Under the pieces are notes generated by a model. The model was not told the DNA's origin and did no database searches. It saw nothing but the letters and a program-made list of their open reading frames with translations. This document shows, piece by piece, positions 6,741-17,600 of a stretch of DNA of 64,000 nt. How positions within the stretch are numbered: the first letter of the stretch is position 1; each line of letters begins with the position of its first letter. The stretch is taken from contig CAZRJC010000001.1 in the NCBI GenBank assembly GCA_964600385.1, forward strand, positions 248,001 to 312,000, read 5' to 3'. Source of the DNA: DMER64 sp964600385 (lineage in GTDB: Bacteria; Bacteroidota; Bacteroidia; Bacteroidales; UBA932). The translations under genes were made by a program, and so were the position numbers.

Positions 6741-9212
6741 ATGAAAAAACTATCATTCCGAAAGAAAATCTTGCTTGTAGCAGGAGGATTTGTAATCCTT
6801 TTCTCCGGTTGCAGCCCCTCAGATTCTTCCGATGTAAAAATTACGGAGGTCCCTTTTACCAAAATCCATTTTGATGATATATTCTGGGCTCCCAGAATTG
6901 AAACAAACAGGACCGTTTCTATTCCGTCTGCATTTTACCAGTGCGAAATAAACGGACGTTTCGACAATTTCGCCATTGCCGGCGGATTGATTGAAGGGGA
7001 ACACAAGGGGGATTTTTCTTTTGACGATACAGACCCTTATAAAGTTATTGAAGGTGCGTCATACTCTCTGGCCGCCAAATACGATCCCAAGCTGGACCAT
7101 TATCTGGACAGCGTTATTAACATTATTGCCGCCGCCCAGGAACCGGACGGCTACCTGACCACCTGTGTCACCAATAAAGTGGAAAGGTTGTCGGGATGGT
7201 GGGGTTCCTCACGCTGGGAGAAGATTAACAGCCATGAATTATACAACTGCGGACACATGTACGAATCTGCAGTGGCACACTACCTGGCGACAGGGAAAAG
7301 AACTTTCCTGGATGTTGCCATCAAGAACGCAAACCTTATTTGCGAAGTATTCGGACCCAACGAAGGACAGAAACATGTTCCCTCGGGACATCCCATAGTA
7401 GAAATGGCCCTTGCCAAACTGTATAAAGTTACCGGAGAAGAAAAATACCTGAACCTGGCCAAATATTTTGTAGAAGAAACCGGGCGCGGAACAGATGGTC
7501 ATAAGCTAAACGCTTACAGTCAGGACCATATGCCCATTCTTGAGCAACAGGAGATTGTCGGACACGCCGTTCGCGCAGGATATCTGTATTCCGGAGTGGC
7601 TGACGTTGCTTCACTGACAAACGATCATGAGTACTTCAATGCTTTGTGCCGTATCTGGGATAACATGGCCGGCAAAAAGCTTTATATCACAGGAGGCATA
7701 GGATCCCGCTCACAGGGAGAAGGTTTTGGTCCCGATTACGAGCTGCACAATCATAGTGCCTATTGTGAGACATGCGCTGCCATCGCCAACGTCTACTGGA
7801 ATTACCGCATGTTCCTGGCAACCGGCGATGCCAAATACATGGATGTATTGGAACGTGCTTTATACAACGGGGTTATTTCGGGAGTTTCTCTTAAGGGAGA
7901 CGAATTCTTCTATGATAATCCGCTTGAATCCATGGGCCAGCATCTTCGTCAGCCCTGGTTCGGATGTGCCTGCTGCCCCGGAAACGTTACCCGGTTTATG
8001 GCTTCTGTACCCGGTTACATGTATGCCGTACAGGGAAAGGACATTTTTGTGAACCTTTATGTTCAGGGGACCGCACAGGTTGAGACCCCTGCAGGAGAAA
8101 TCACACTGGAACAGGTAACAAAACATCCATGGGAAGGTAATGTTAAAATAAACGTAAATCCTGTCGCTGACGCCCGCTTTGCACTTAAACTCCGTATTCC
8201 CGGCTGGGCTCAGGATTCACCCGTTCCCACCGATTTGTATTCGTTTGTCAATGGAAAAGGAGAATACACGATTACTGTAAATGGGAAGAAGATTACCCGT
8301 AAGCCTGCCATGGGTTATGTAACCATAGAAAGGACCTGGTCAAAAGGCGATGTGGTTGAAATTCAATTACCTATGGAGGTACGTCAGATCAGGGCGAACG
8401 AAGCCGTTGTTGACGACAGAGGAAAACTGGCTATTCAACGCGGCCCCATTGTTTATTGCATTGAGGGAAAAGATCAGAATGACAGCACCGTATTCAACAA
8501 ATACATACCGGAAAATACATCTTTCAGCACTCAGTACGACAGTGAACTTCTTAATGGAGTGGTAGTGCTTACCGGAACTGCAGTGCAGGTAGAAAAAAAC
8601 GGAGTGGAAGAGGAAGTACCCTTTACCGCTATTCCTTACTCTACATGGAATAACAGGGGCGCCGATGAAATGGCTGTCTGGATTCCCCGGGCCGCTGAAT
8701 ATGCCCGTCCCGTCCCCGAATCCACCCTGGCATCCCGCGCCCGTCCGGCTTCTGTCTGGCACAGGCGTAATCCGGAGTCTCCTGCCGCAAAAAAAGGAGC
8801 TTTGGAAGAACTCAGAGGCTGGGCCGAAGGCCTTAACGACCAATGGGATCCCATCAACTCGGCCGACCGCTCCAAACCGTACCTGTACTGGTGGTTACGC
8901 TTTGGAAGTGAAGAATCGGTTGGTTATGTGTTCGATAAGCCCGAGAATGTAGGAAGTGTAGAAGTTTACTGGCTCGATTTTGACCATTACGACGGAAATT
9001 TCCGTGTTCCTGAAAGCTGGAAACTATACTACGAAAAAGATAATAAATGGTATGAAGTGGAAGCCACAAGTGAATACACGGCAAACAAGGACTGTTATAA
9101 CAAACTGGAATTCAACCCTGTGATTACCCGCGCATTAAAACTTACTGCTAAATTACAGAAAGGAGAATCCGGCGGTATCATTGAATGGAAAGTAAACGAG
9201 CCCAACCTATAA
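6741..9212 (+). CDS. GH127 beta-L-arabinofuranosidase-like lipoprotein with C-terminal extension
   Basis: An 823-residue retaining glycosidase that uses a zinc-thiolate cysteine nucleophile to release beta-L-arabinofuranose. A lipoprotein signal ends at FSGC24. By comparison with HypBA1 (E322, E338, C340, C417, C418) the matching residues are E327 in QGEGFG, E343 and C345 in CETC, and C411/C412 in CACCPGN, so the catalytic set looks complete. GH127 enzymes are usually about 650 residues. Here residues from about 700 on (WWLRFGSEESVGYVF to the end) look like a discoidin/CBM32-type beta-sandwich that could bind glycan. The SusC start lies 26 bp after the stop, so GH127-SusC-SusD form one operon. 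Periplasmic or surface lipoprotein. Confidence 0.9.
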   Translation: MKKLSFRKKILLVAGGFVILFSGCSPSDSSDVKITEVPFTKIHFDDIFWAPRIETNRTVSIPSAFYQCEINGRFDNFAIAGGLIEGEHKGDFSFDDTDPYKVIEGASYSLAAKYDPKLDHYLDSVINIIAAAQEPDGYLTTCVTNKVERLSGWWGSSRWEKINSHELYNCGHMYESAVAHYLATGKRTFLDVAIKNANLICEVFGPNEGQKHVPSGHPIVEMALAKLYKVTGEEKYLNLAKYFVEETGRGTDGHKLNAYSQDHMPILEQQEIVGHAVRAGYLYSGVADVASLTNDHEYFNALCRIWDNMAGKKLYITGGIGSRSQGEGFGPDYELHNHSAYCETCAAIANVYWNYRMFLATGDAKYMDVLERALYNGVISGVSLKGDEFFYDNPLESMGQHLRQPWFGCACCPGNVTRFMASVPGYMYAVQGKDIFVNLYVQGTAQVETPAGEITLEQVTKHPWEGNVKINVNPVADARFALKLRIPGWAQDSPVPTDLYSFVNGKGEYTITVNGKKITRKPAMGYVTIERTWSKGDVVEIQLPMEVRQIRANEAVVDDRGKLAIQRGPIVYCIEGKDQNDSTVFNKYIPENTSFSTQYDSELLNGVVVLTGTAVQVEKNGVEEEVPFTAIPYSTWNNRGADEMAVWIPRAAEYARPVPESTLASRARPASVWHRRNPESPAAKKGALEELRGWAEGLNDQWDPINSADRSKPYLYWWLRFGSEESVGYVFDKPENVGSVEVYWLDFDHYDGNFRVPESWKLYYEKDNKWYEVEATSEYTANKDCYNKLEFNPVITRALKLTAKLQKGESGGIIEWKVNEPNL

Positions 9213-9238
9213 ATATTAAATCTTTTAAAAACCAGAAA

Positions 9239-12200
9239 ATGAATGTAAAAACTTTTCTCAATCAGACGACTTTCAGTAAAGGCATACTGAGAGCGGTTGT
9301 ATCAGTTCTTCTGATTACATGGATTGGCATTTCATCGGAAGCTTATGCTGCTGATGCCCAGCAATCCTTCAAAGTTTCAGGTCTTATTACAGACAGAAAC
9401 GGAGAACCGATCATTGCTGCCAGCGTTATTGAACCCGGTACGCAAAATGCTGCCATTACAGATGTAGACGGAAAATATGCTATCACTGTTTCCGGTCCGC
9501 AGGCTACGATCTCCATTTCTTACATCGGTTACGCAACACAAACGGTAACCGTATCGGGCAGAGCTTATATCGAAACGGTCCTTCTGGAAGACCAGCAGTA
9601 TCTCGATGAATTGGTTGTCATCGGTTACGGTTCGCAGAAAAAGAGCGATGTAACAAGTTCTGTGGCCAGTGTAAAATCAGAATCATTTAACAAAGGTGCC
9701 ATCCTTGACGCAGGTCAGTTGGTACAGGGTAAGGTAGCCGGTCTTCAAATCTCATTACCCAACGGAGACCCCCTTGCAAGTACTGCTGTCATGCTTCGTG
9801 GAACTTCATCCCTTAAAGGGTCCACCACTCCCCTTATCCTTGTTGACGGTGTGCCGGGATCATTCTCCACTGTTGCTGCCGAAGACATTGAAAGCATCGA
9901 CGTTCTGAAAGACGGTTCGGCAACCGCTATTTATGGTACACGGGGTACTAACGGTGTGATCATCATCACCACCAAGAGCAGTCGCCGGGAAATGCCTACC
10001 ACCATTGAATACAACGGATATGTTTCTATTTCGCACCAGCTTAAGAAAGCCGATTTCATGAGTGCAGAAGATCTTCGTTCCCGTTGGGCAGAAGGATGGT
10101 CATTTTCAGGTGCAAACGACCAGGACTACGGAGCATCGGTTAACTGGCTGGACGAAGTAAGCAGAACAGGTATTGCCAACGTACATAACGTAACACTCAG
10201 AGGCGGTTCAAGCCAGACCAGTGTATTGGCAAACATTGCCTACGAAGACCGTGAAGGTACTTTCAAGGCATCCGGTGCCACCAACCTGCGCGGCCGTATG
10301 GAAATTTCTCACAGGATGTTTGACAACAAGTTGATCACCAATGTATCCATGATTGCCAACGAGCGGACTACTACTCCTTCGTTTAACACAAACGTTTACC
10401 GCTACGCCTGCATTCAAAACCCGACCCAACCCATATACAACGAGGACGGCAGCTATGTAGAACGTCCCGTATACTTCTACGACAATCCCGTTTCCATTAT
10501 CAATGAAACCATTGGTGAAGGCCGTGCACGCAACCTGCGTTTTACGGGAAGTGTGGAATTCCGCCCTGTTGAGAGCTTTGCAGTAAAAGCCATGTATACC
10601 CGTAAAGGCCAAAGTTACCTGAGTGGTTATTATAACACCAAGAAGCATCCCAACACAACCGAATACGGCTACAACGGTTATGCTTCGCGTTATACCTCGG
10701 ACTACATCAATAACCTGGCCGAGATCACGGCAGAATGGAATGAAAACTTCGGGAAGCATTATGTAACAGCTATTGTAGGTTACAACTACGAAGACAACAC
10801 GTCTGAAAACTATGGTGTATCCAACAGGAATTTCCCCACAGACGCCTATACATACAACAACCTGGAAACCGGTATGGGTCTGACAGATGGAAATGCCACC
10901 ATGTATTCCTATAAGGAATCCGACAAACTCATTGGTATCTTTGCACGGGCAACCTACAATTACGACGACCGCTACCTGTTAATGGTATCTGTACGCCGTG
11001 AAGGTTCCTCCAAGTTCGGAGCCAATCATAAATGGGGTACTTTCCCGGGCGTTTCTCTCGGATGGAGGCTCAATAACGAATCATTCATGAAAGACATCAC
11101 CTGGCTGGACAACTTGAAAATCCGTGCAGGTTACGGTATTACAGGGATTAACGTTGGTGATCCGTATCTTTCACTTTCTTCTCTCTCCTATTCAGGTTAT
11201 TTCCTGTACAACAACGAATGGATCAGCACCCTTACTCCGGTACGTAACCCCAATGCCGAATTACGCTGGGAAAAGAAACTGGAATATAACTTCGGCCTTG
11301 ACTTTGATATGTTTGGCGGACGCCTGGGCGGTGCCATTGACGTTTACCGCAGAGATACTAAAGACGGTCTTTGGGATTACTCCGTGCCCGTTCCTCCCTA
11401 CCTGTACGGATCAATTACTGCTAACGTGGCACAAATCCGCAATACAGGTGTTGAAGTAGCTATCAATGCTGTTCCTGTAAGAACTAAAAATATGGAATGG
11501 AGCTCCAATCTTTCCTATTCTACCAATAAAAACGAATTGGTGTCCATCTCTAACGACCAGTTCTCCATGTCAACCGACTGGTTTACTGCCGGTCATACCG
11601 GAGAACCTATCCAGACAACTACCCACAGGGTAAAAGTTGGTGATCCCGTTGGTAATTTCTACGGACTGAAATCAGTTGGTCTTTCAGCAGAAGGTAAGTG
11701 GGTTGTCGAACGTCTTCAGAAAGATGCTGAGGGAAACGTTACAGGAGTTTACTACGACCTGGCAGCAGATGCCGGAGATGAAGACTGGCAGGTTCTGGGC
11801 AACGGTGTTCCCAAACATTACCTGAACTGGAACAACTATTTCAGATACAAAAACCTGGACTTCTCGGTAACCATGAGAGGTGCTTTCGGATTCCAGATCC
11901 TGAACTACCAGGAAATGTATTATGCCAACCCCACTATTCAGTACAACGTGTTGAACAGCGCTTTTGACAAACATCCCGTAGTGGATCTGTCCACCGGACA
12001 GCCTACAGGCCAGGAAGTTGTTATCAATGACTCCCAACGTTACGTAAGCCAGTATATAGAAGATGGCGACTATTGGAAGATAGACAACCTTACCCTCGGA
12101 TATTCTTTCAACACAGCTAAAAAGATCAAATTTATCCGCAACATTCGTGTTTACGGCTCCTGTGCGAATCTGTTTACATTCACCAATTATTCCGGTCTCG

Positions 12201-12301
12201 ATCCTGAGGTAGCAATGACCGGTCTGGATGCCGGTACAGACAGCAGGGACAAGTATCCGACCATACGTTCCTATACTTTCGGACTTAATATTACATTCTA
12301 A
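9239..12301 (+). CDS. SusC-type TonB-dependent outer membrane transporter
   Basis: A 1020-residue SusC/RagA-family importer that forms the barrel beneath the SusD lid and imports oligosaccharide using TonB energy. I start it at MNVKTFLNQ; an in-frame ATG 54 bp upstream lies inside the GH127 gene and adds no signal sequence. Order: signal peptide to about A37, a carboxypeptidase-regulatory-like domain at about 45-125 (GLITDRNGEPIIAASVI), then the plug from about 133 (VVIGYGSQKKSDVTSSVASV), IYGTRGTNGVIIITTK, the barrel and a terminal TFGLNITF. GH127 upstream suggests a beta-arabinofuranoside-containing glycan. No anti-sigma, sigma or hybrid two-component regulator is nearby. Confidence 0.95.
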   Translation: MNVKTFLNQTTFSKGILRAVVSVLLITWIGISSEAYAADAQQSFKVSGLITDRNGEPIIAASVIEPGTQNAAITDVDGKYAITVSGPQATISISYIGYATQTVTVSGRAYIETVLLEDQQYLDELVVIGYGSQKKSDVTSSVASVKSESFNKGAILDAGQLVQGKVAGLQISLPNGDPLASTAVMLRGTSSLKGSTTPLILVDGVPGSFSTVAAEDIESIDVLKDGSATAIYGTRGTNGVIIITTKSSRREMPTTIEYNGYVSISHQLKKADFMSAEDLRSRWAEGWSFSGANDQDYGASVNWLDEVSRTGIANVHNVTLRGGSSQTSVLANIAYEDREGTFKASGATNLRGRMEISHRMFDNKLITNVSMIANERTTTPSFNTNVYRYACIQNPTQPIYNEDGSYVERPVYFYDNPVSIINETIGEGRARNLRFTGSVEFRPVESFAVKAMYTRKGQSYLSGYYNTKKHPNTTEYGYNGYASRYTSDYINNLAEITAEWNENFGKHYVTAIVGYNYEDNTSENYGVSNRNFPTDAYTYNNLETGMGLTDGNATMYSYKESDKLIGIFARATYNYDDRYLLMVSVRREGSSKFGANHKWGTFPGVSLGWRLNNESFMKDITWLDNLKIRAGYGITGINVGDPYLSLSSLSYSGYFLYNNEWISTLTPVRNPNAELRWEKKLEYNFGLDFDMFGGRLGGAIDVYRRDTKDGLWDYSVPVPPYLYGSITANVAQIRNTGVEVAINAVPVRTKNMEWSSNLSYSTNKNELVSISNDQFSMSTDWFTAGHTGEPIQTTTHRVKVGDPVGNFYGLKSVGLSAEGKWVVERLQKDAEGNVTGVYYDLAADAGDEDWQVLGNGVPKHYLNWNNYFRYKNLDFSVTMRGAFGFQILNYQEMYYANPTIQYNVLNSAFDKHPVVDLSTGQPTGQEVVINDSQRYVSQYIEDGDYWKIDNLTLGYSFNTAKKIKFIRNIRVYGSCANLFTFTNYSGLDPEVAMTGLDAGTDSRDKYPTIRSYTFGLNITF

Positions 12302-12313
12302 CCAACAAGCGTA

Positions 12314-13921
12314 ATGAATATGAAAAAAATAAAAATAGGAATCCTTGCCTTAATCGTGGCTGGATCCACACTTACTATCCAAAGCTGCTTTAATCTGGAT
12401 GAGGAAGTGTTCTCCGAAGTTACGGAAGCATCTTTCATCCCTACGGACAAAGACGTGGCTGCTCTTATGGCCAGTGCCTACTCTCCGCTGACTTTCATCC
12501 TGAACTGGCAAGGTTATTTTGACGTTCAGGAAGAGCCCGGAGATAACATTATCACTCCTACCCGCCCTAACGGTTGGGACGACGGCGGTACTTACCGCAG
12601 AATGCATCAACATCAGTGGACAGACCAGCAATGGCAACCCTGGAACGTTTACCTTACCGCATACGAAGGAATCAACAACGCCAACCGTGTACTTGACCAG
12701 GTAAAAGACGGTTCTCTGCCCGTTGGTGACCTGTACGATGCAACCGTTGCCGAACTCCGTGCCATACGCGCCTTCTGGTATGCCATGCTGCTCGACACTC
12801 ACGGAAATGTTCCCATTGTAACTGCTTTTACAGACGAAATCCCCACCCAGGCAAGCCGTCAGGAAGTTTACAACTTTGTGACCTCAGAACTTGAAGAAGT
12901 TCTCAACGACCTGAGTGACCTGACCGATGCCACTACTTATGGCCGTATGAACAAATGGTCAGCCTACATGACCCTGGCACGCGTTTACCTGAACGCCCAG
13001 GTTTACACCGGCACCGCTCAATGGGAAAAAGCACTCAACTGCTGCAACGCTATCATTAATTCCGGTAAATTCTCTCTCTCTGCCGATTTTTCAGACAACT
13101 TCAAAAAAGCTTTGGATTATACGAACTCAGAAGTAATTTTTGCCGTTCCATATGATAATATTCTGGCTGGCAGCTCCCAACATATGAAATGGTATCCTCC
13201 CGTATCCCGTTTTGTTTTCCAGTCCAAATTCCAATGCTGGGGCGGCTCCTGCGCAAATCCCCAATTTATCAACTCTTATCAGCCCGGTGACAGGCGTCTT
13301 GAAAAAACCTGGCTTATGGGTCCCCAGTACGATCCTTCGGGAAAACTCATCTGGACTTGCAGAAACTACCTGCCTTCACTTACTTGTTATAAAGACGGTG
13401 TGAACTATACCAGCATTGACTACGGATACCGTGTATACAAATGGGAATTCGACAATGTGACCTCCTACTATTGGGGCAACGATTTTGCTTTCTTCCGCTA
13501 TGCAGAGACTCTGCTTACCAAGGCAGAATGTCTGCTTCGCTTAAACCGCAACGGTGATGAAGCAGCAGCTCTCGTTTCCCAGGTTCGCGCCCGTGTATTT
13601 GACAATCCTGCTCAAGCCACTGTTACAGAGGCCGATCTTAGGGCAGACTCCAAGATGAAATACGGCACCCTGAATTGGGATAACAATATTGATAACCCCG
13701 GTGACCAAACCCCGGTAGAACTCGGTGGTCTTTATGACGAACTGGGCTGGGAATTTGCCTGCGAAGCTCAGCGCCGCACCCAAATGATCCGCTTTGGAAC
13801 GTTCAGCACAAAGAACTGGTTCAACCATACAGCCGTAGCCGATGGTCATACCAAGATATTCCCCATTCCTCTGGAAGAAATCCAGGCGAATCCCAATCTT
13901 AAACAAAATCCCGGTTATTAG
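12314..13921 (+). CDS. SusD/RagB family glycan-binding lipoprotein
   Basis: A 535-residue surface lipoprotein that caps the SusC barrel and captures the glycan. Lipobox cysteine at residue 25 (TIQSC), followed by the usual N-terminal LDEEVFSEV stretch. TPR-like helical regions carry ATVAELRAIRAFWYAMLLD and MTLARVYLNAQVY. The C-terminal RYAETLLTKAECLLRLN, WEFACEAQRRTQMIRFG and IFPIPLEEIQANPNLKQNPGY are SusD landmarks. An ATG six bases further in (MKKIKIG) is an equally good start. It follows SusC by 12 bp and is closed by a good intrinsic terminator, so it is the last gene of the GH127-SusC-SusD operon. Confidence 0.95.
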   Translation: MNMKKIKIGILALIVAGSTLTIQSCFNLDEEVFSEVTEASFIPTDKDVAALMASAYSPLTFILNWQGYFDVQEEPGDNIITPTRPNGWDDGGTYRRMHQHQWTDQQWQPWNVYLTAYEGINNANRVLDQVKDGSLPVGDLYDATVAELRAIRAFWYAMLLDTHGNVPIVTAFTDEIPTQASRQEVYNFVTSELEEVLNDLSDLTDATTYGRMNKWSAYMTLARVYLNAQVYTGTAQWEKALNCCNAIINSGKFSLSADFSDNFKKALDYTNSEVIFAVPYDNILAGSSQHMKWYPPVSRFVFQSKFQCWGGSCANPQFINSYQPGDRRLEKTWLMGPQYDPSGKLIWTCRNYLPSLTCYKDGVNYTSIDYGYRVYKWEFDNVTSYYWGNDFAFFRYAETLLTKAECLLRLNRNGDEAAALVSQVRARVFDNPAQATVTEADLRADSKMKYGTLNWDNNIDNPGDQTPVELGGLYDELGWEFACEAQRRTQMIRFGTFSTKNWFNHTAVADGHTKIFPIPLEEIQANPNLKQNPGY

Positions 13922-13951
13922 TTCAGTTAGGTTAGGATAATAATTAGGTGG

Positions 13952-13983
13952 AATTGCCCTATGAAAATGGGGCAATTTTTTTA
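13952..13983 (+). terminator. Intrinsic terminator of the GH127-SusCD operon
   Basis: An 8-bp perfect stem AATTGCCC/GGGCAATT with a 10-nt loop is followed by a run of seven T. It starts 31 bp after the SusD stop. Confidence 0.8.
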
Positions 13984-13994
13984 TCCCCGAAGGA

Positions 13995-14528
13995 TTACAT
14001 GGTTTCTATTCTATAGACGCAATGTGAGTCCCCACGCTGAATGGACGAAACTACCGAAGCCCTTACCTGATATTTGAAAACAGCGGAAAACATTAATTCG
14101 GCAAAACCTTCCGAGCAATAACACAATACAGGAAAAAGCTCTTTTGCATCCTTTAACAGAGGACATACGCAGGAGGGCTTGTTTTCGTCTGCCAGAATAA
14201 CTCCTTTTTCCCGGTCATAAGATATTTTCCAGCCCCATTCCTTCTCCAGAAATGAACAAAAACCATCGGGATCTCCTATATAAGTTGCAAGCACCTTGTC
14301 CATGTTCAAACGGTTGTAATCGGCTTTGGCTGCTTCTTTGAGCAGACGCTGAGCTGTAGAAGGATCTGTTTCTTTTTCCATACCGTTGAGAAGCTGCCAG
14401 ATCCATTCCCGGTGCATACTGTTTACCGGAGTAGTTGCTTCCTGTGCACCTAGTATCTGTCCAAAACCGCAGAGGCACAAACCTCCCAGACACGCTTTCT
14501 TTATAAAAACTCTTCTTTGGAGTGCCAT
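13995..14528 (-). CDS. Cysteine-containing protein with Tat-like signal, function unknown
   Basis: A 177-residue protein I cannot name with confidence. The start MALQRRVFIKKACLGGLCLCG has a twin-arginine-like RRVFIK followed by a hydrophobic segment, so export by Tat or as a lipoprotein is likely. Upstream in-frame codons only add non-signal residues, and a -7 box sits just before this ATG. The body is helical (PSTAQRLLKEAAKADYNRL), and the C-terminal third carries CVCPLLK and LCYCSEGF, a double CxC pattern that recalls V4R/4-vinyl-reductase-like and aminothiazoline-carboxylate-hydrolase-like domains (DUF6144-type annotations). Tat export plus CxC pairs fits a folded metal- or cofactor-containing protein. 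Divergent from the usher-like gene. Confidence 0.65.
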   Translation of the reverse strand: MALQRRVFIKKACLGGLCLCGFGQILGAQEATTPVNSMHREWIWQLLNGMEKETDPSTAQRLLKEAAKADYNRLNMDKVLATYIGDPDGFCSFLEKEWGWKISYDREKGVILADENKPSCVCPLLKDAKELFPVLCYCSEGFAELMFSAVFKYQVRASVVSSIQRGDSHCVYRIETM

Positions 14529-14550
14529 TATTATCAATTTTACAATAATA

Positions 14551-14558
14551 CAAATATA
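14551..14558 (-). promoter_or_regulatory. Candidate -7 box TATATTTG for the Tat-signal protein
   Basis: Minus-strand TATATTTG matches TAnnTTTG and ends 22 nt before the chosen ATG, supporting the shorter 177-residue form. Confidence 0.5.
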
Positions 14559-14639
14559 AGATTTATTGAAGGAAAAGACGTGTAAATAGGTAATTAGGCG
14601 CTTTTTGTGGGTTCTACTTATAATTGGGTTGATTTTTAT

Positions 14640-14647
14640 TAATTTTG
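14640..14647 (+). promoter_or_regulatory. Candidate -7 box TAATTTTG for the usher-like gene
   Basis: Matches TAnnTTTG, 17 nt before the chosen ATG and downstream of the alternative in-frame start, which supports the shorter form. Confidence 0.5.
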
Positions 14648-14664
14648 TCGGATTATTTCCACGA

Positions 14665-17600
14665 ATGAGATCTGCAAAGCTAATTCTTATATTTTTCCTT
14701 TTGTATACAGCATTTTCACACAAAGGAATTGCTCAGGACGAATCATATTACGACGAGATCTCCGTTTATTTCAGTGTCCCGAGGATTGGAGGTGCCGATC
14801 TGCCTGCTCTTATCAGTGAGGAACAAGTCTATCTTTCAGTAATTGATGTGCTGGATTTCTTAAAAATAAAAAACTCCTACACTTCCGGTTTCGGTTCCGT
14901 TACCGGTTTTTTTATCACAGAAGATGCCAAATACGAGATTGACCGGGTAAATAATATTATAACCTATTCAGGTAAGGAATACCCCCTGAAACCTGGTGAC
15001 CTGGTCAGAACAGAAACCAATTTATATCTCAAGATCAATTATTTTGGCGAAATCTTCGGACTGGAGTGCGTCTTCAGCTTAAGAAGCATGTCTGTTACTC
15101 TCAACACGAAAGTAGAATTGCCCGTCATAAGGGAAATGCGTCAGGAACAAATGCGCAAGAGCCTTGGAAAAATAACGGGCGAAATTGAGGCAGACACGAC
15201 AATCAGACGTAAATATCCCCTGTTTCATTTTGGTATGGCAGACTGGTCCGCCGTACTCACACAGGAGATTGGAGGCAAAAAAGACGCCCGTCTTGCACTG
15301 ACATTAGGTTCTGTTATCGCTGGCGGGGAAGCCAATGTTACATTGAATTACAACACCTCCGGCACTTTTTCCGAGAAGAACCAATACTACCAGTGGCGGT
15401 ATGCCAACAACGATCACAAGGCTTTAAGACAGGTCCTGCTTGGTAAAATTGCCACCGATGCCATTTCAACACTTAATTCACCGGTAATTGGTGTGAGGGT
15501 AACCAATACGCCAACCACTTACCGTCAGTCATTCGGGACCTACACCCTGAGCGATGTCACTGAGCCTGGATGGCTGGTGGAATTGTATGTTAACAACGTG
15601 CTGGTTGATTATAAAAAGGCAGACGCATCGGGTTTTTTCACATTTGAAGTTCCTATGGTCTACGGAAATACAGACATCAAACTCCAATTTTACGGTCCTT
15701 GGGGTGAAGAACGCTCCAAAGAGCAGTCGCTCAACATTCCCTATAATTTCCTTCCCTCCGGGACTTTTGAATATAATGTTACAGCCGGTGTTGTGGAGGA
15801 CACGTTGCTCAGCCGGTTCACCAGAGCTAATTTCGATTACGGGGTTGCCCGGTTTATGACCGTAGGCGGCGGTGTAGAATACCTTTCGTCCCTGTCGTCG
15901 GGTAAAGTGATGCCCTTTGTGAATACATCTATTCGCCTGGCTCCCGGATTAATGATATCGGGTGAATACACCCATGGAGTAAATGTGAAGGGAGTTCTGA
16001 ACTGGAGACTTAAAAAGGGCATTCAGTTCGAGATCAATTACACCAAATACGATAAAGATCAGAAAGCCATCAATACCAATTACCTGGAAGAAAGAAAAAT
16101 CACATTTACAGCACCTATCCGTTTTGGCAGAGGCTCTCTTTTCACGAGGCTTGGCTTGAACCAGATAGTGATGCCTTACACTAAATACACAACGGCAGAG
16201 CTTTTATTGTCCGGAAGCTTATTTGGAGTCAACACCAACCTGACTACCTACGCTACCCTGTCCAGTCTGTCAGGCACCACAGTATACAGCACACTGGCTC
16301 TATCCCTCAAACTTCCGTGGACCTTCATACTCACCCCACAAACACAGTTTAATTATACTCTGGGCAAATTCGTCTTTTTCCGCTGCGGGCTGGAAAAAAG
16401 GCTGTTTCAGAATGGATATATGACCTTATCCTATGAGAAAAATTTTACCAATAATCTTTCCAATATGGAAATCGGATTAAGGTATGACTTTTCTTTTGCT
16501 CAGGTTGGTTTTTCAGCCAGAAGAAGCAGCGGAACCATGACTTTTGTGGAAAATGCCAGCGGAAGCATTATTGCCGATCCGAGAACAAGGCTCCTGACCG
16601 CTACCCGGAGATCCAGCGTTGGGAAAGGCGGAATGTCACTCACGCCCTTCGTGGATCTTAACTGGAACGGACTATACGATAAAGGCGAGCCAAAAGCCGA
16701 AGGTTTGCAGGCCCAGGTGAGTGGTGGCCGGACCGAATATTCTGAGAGGGATACCATCACCCGGATTTTTGATCTCGAGCCATATGCAGAATACCTGGTT
16801 GCTCTTGACGGCAGCAAATTCGACAACATATCCTGGCAGATGAAACACAAGAATCTTAGTGTGGTTGTAGATCCTAACCAGTTCAAAAGGATAAACATCC
16901 CCATCCTTGTCATGGGTGAAGCATCAGGTATGGTTTATATGGAATCTGCCAGAGGCGCTCAAAAAGGACAGGGTCGTATTCTGGTGAATTTCTACAGGAA
17001 TGACTCGACGTTTGTATCAAGTACCATGACCGAAGCAGACGGTTATTTCAGCTTCCTCGGCCTTGGACCCGGCGAATACTTTGCAACTGTAGATACGCTT
17101 CAAATGAGAAAACTCAATATGACCGCCTCGCCGGCAAATGTTCCCTTTACAATATATCCGAGTCTTGACGGCGACCTGATCAGCGATCTTGAGTTTATCA
17201 TACGGGAACAACCGTCAGGTGTCATCTCCACTCAAGACGCCATCCCGGCAAAAGATACCGTTTCTGTAAAAGACAGCACTTTAACATCCAAGAAACCGGC
17301 TACTGCTATAAAAACCGCTACTGCTGTTCCGTCGGGTGACACTGCCAAAATTAAGCCTGCAACAGCAAAACAGGCTGTTGCAACAACCCCGCCGGTCATT
17401 GTTGCTACTCCCGATACGGTTGCTCCTCAGCAAAAGGTTATGCCTCGGGACTCCGTAACCCGGCCGGTTACAACTACTCAGACCGCGAAACCCGTTTCTG
17501 AGGAACAGAAACTTCCGGCTGAAAAAGCAGTTCCAACCGAAAAGCCTGCTCCACTCCATGATCAGGAAGGTGTTGTCTATTACCTGCAATTTATTGTGCT

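Noticed and set aside
9185..9238. Upstream start for the SusC-type gene
   Set aside because: It lies in the GH127 coding end and adds a charged stretch ahead of a normal signal peptide.
14605..14664. Upstream start for the usher-like gene
   Set aside because: The -7 box lies within it, and the downstream ATG begins a standard signal peptide.
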